From Candidatus Hecatellales archaeon (GTDB lineage: Archaea > Thermoproteota > Bathyarchaeia > Hecatellales > Hecatellaceae), in contig QMYF01000017.1 of the NCBI GenBank assembly GCA_003662515.1, forward strand, positions 1 through 7,462: a stretch of DNA of 7,462 bases. Direction: 5' to 3'. The notes below the pieces were generated by a model. The model was given only the letters and a program-made list of their open reading frames with translations. It had not been told where the DNA came from and made no database searches. Both the position numbers and the translations under genes were made by a program. Positions within the stretch are counted from its first letter, which is position 1. Each line of letters starts with the position of its first letter. Of this stretch, positions 6,872 to 7,462 are shown piece after piece.

Positions 6872-7462
6872 TTTCAGTCACCCCCTCCTTCCTGGCCAGT
6901 GAACGAAGCATGTAAGAGATGGATTTTGAGAGGAAGAGCATGAACAGAATGTCGGCGGAATTCGCCTTGGAGGCGGAAAGCTCCTCCACCCTGCGCAGGT
7001 AATCTATCAGCAGGATGTGGTCTTCAACGTCGATTCCTCCACCATTAACCGGCTCCTCTTCAACATCTAAACCTAAAATCTGAATGATGTCTTCCAGCTC
7101 TCTGGCTGTTGAGGGGGTGATCCATCCACGCTTAACATACTCGGTTATCACCAGTTCAGCTCCTCTACTTCCCACCTTCAAGATAAGGTAGCCTACAGCC
7201 AGCATGAGGTAAGCTGTCTTATACATCGAAAAGGTTTCCTTGAAATCCCGGCGTGAAATAGAAGGCTCCTTAAGCGCATCCACATCAAGCTTCTCAAGCT
7301 CAGCAACAATAGGCTTATCTTTTCCAGGCTTAACCTCCTCCCTCCTTTCAGGCTCCCCAACCAGCTTTTTCAGGATTTGGCAGGCAGATTTTTCAGGCTG
7401 CTGAAGCTGAGCAACGTCGGGCTGGAGGGCAGACTCCTGTCTGGAACCATCTTCTACCCCAC
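6861..7462 (-). CDS. ArlD/E-domain archaellum protein (FlaD/FlaE-like), 5'-partial
   Basis: The frame is open from the right edge to TGA 6861-6863, giving ~199 residues, so the true start lies outside the window. GTG 7283 is the only strong internal candidate, has no clear ribosome binding site, and would cut a continuous reading frame. The first ~60 visible residues are polar and charged, a likely linker (runs such as RREEVKPGKDKP). Then comes a FlaD/E-type domain (about 7250-7065): hydrophobic helix LMLAVGYLILKVGSRG, then ITEYVKRGWITPSTARELED, matching the family pattern of W/L-x-x-L-I-x-x-V-G-x-x-G, a tyrosine helix and G-W-I-S/T. A C-terminal helical segment (~7000-6864) follows. In Euryarchaeota, FlaC/D/E proteins form the cytosolic ring under the motor and link it to chemotaxis (CheF/CheY). 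The symbol is left blank because D, E and fused C/D/E forms cannot be told apart without the N-terminus. It overlaps arlH by 11 nt. Confidence 0.8.
   Translation of the reverse strand, partial: GVEDGSRQESALQPDVAQLQQPEKSACQILKKLVGEPERREEVKPGKDKPIVAELEKLDVDALKEPSISRRDFKETFSMYKTAYLMLAVGYLILKVGSRGAELVITEYVKRGWITPSTARELEDIIQILGLDVEEEPVNGGGIDVEDHILLIDYLRRVEELSASKANSADILFMLFLSKSISYMLRSLARKEGVTESVF
6878..6888 (-). promoter_or_regulatory. Ribosome binding site of arlH
   Basis: Minus-strand GGAGGGGGTGA lies inside the 3' end of the ArlD/E gene, with the GGGGGTGA part ending 6 nt before GTG 6871. It matches the anti-Shine-Dalgarno sequence in two overlapping registers and supports the GTG start. Confidence 0.7.

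Noticed and set aside
7281..7283. GTG as the start of the ArlD/E gene
   Set aside because: The frame stays open for another ~60 plausible codons to the window edge and no Shine-Dalgarno site precedes the GTG, so the gene is treated as partial.

Overview
The window is archaeal. Evidence: a block of archaellum (archaeal flagellum) motor genes on the minus strand, purine-rich Shine-Dalgarno sites of the GAGGTGA type with frequent GTG/TTG starts, a clean archaeal TATA box placed for a leaderless transcript, and an archaeal-type AbrB-fold protein. I cannot name the species. A TACK-type archaeon (for example Bathyarchaeia-like) is plausible but is only an impression from the mix of genes.

Right part (7462 to 2904, minus strand). 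This is a tightly packed operon read right to left: an ArlD/E-domain protein whose start lies outside the window, then ArlH (FlaH, RecA-like ATP-binding regulator), ArlI (FlaI, motor and assembly ATPase) and ArlJ (FlaJ, polytopic membrane platform). Junctions are an 11-nt overlap (D/E-H), a 4-nt GTGA overlap (H-I) and a 21-nt gap (I-J). No archaellin, ArlF or ArlG gene is visible; ArlD/E runs straight into ArlH. Together, ArlI-ArlH-ArlJ should form the motor core at the cytoplasmic membrane, with the D/E protein as part of the cytosolic ring or chemotaxis-switch layer.

Middle (2892 to 1678, minus strand). Eleven nucleotides after arlJ, behind a near-perfect ribosome binding site, comes an unrecognised protein with six predicted membrane segments, a ~120-residue Lys/Glu/Pro-rich low-complexity tail and a short C-terminal amphipathic helix. 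Its position makes it a candidate accessory part of the archaellum motor, and it is the most interesting unknown here. A 67-bp gap follows, carrying a TATA box for the next gene: an AbrB/SpoVT-like N-terminal domain fused to an unknown C-terminal region (1610 to 1002).

Left part (1 to 1005, plus strand). Two small membrane-protein genes face the minus-strand block: an incomplete multi-span protein running off the left edge, and a 207-residue protein resembling the SpoIIM/DUF95 family. The latter ends tail-to-tail with the AbrB-like gene, the two stop codons sharing the sequence TTAA. No RNA genes, mobile elements, CRISPR arrays or gene-free stretches above 300 bp were seen. The hexamer AAGCCT/AGGCTT is strikingly frequent across the window.
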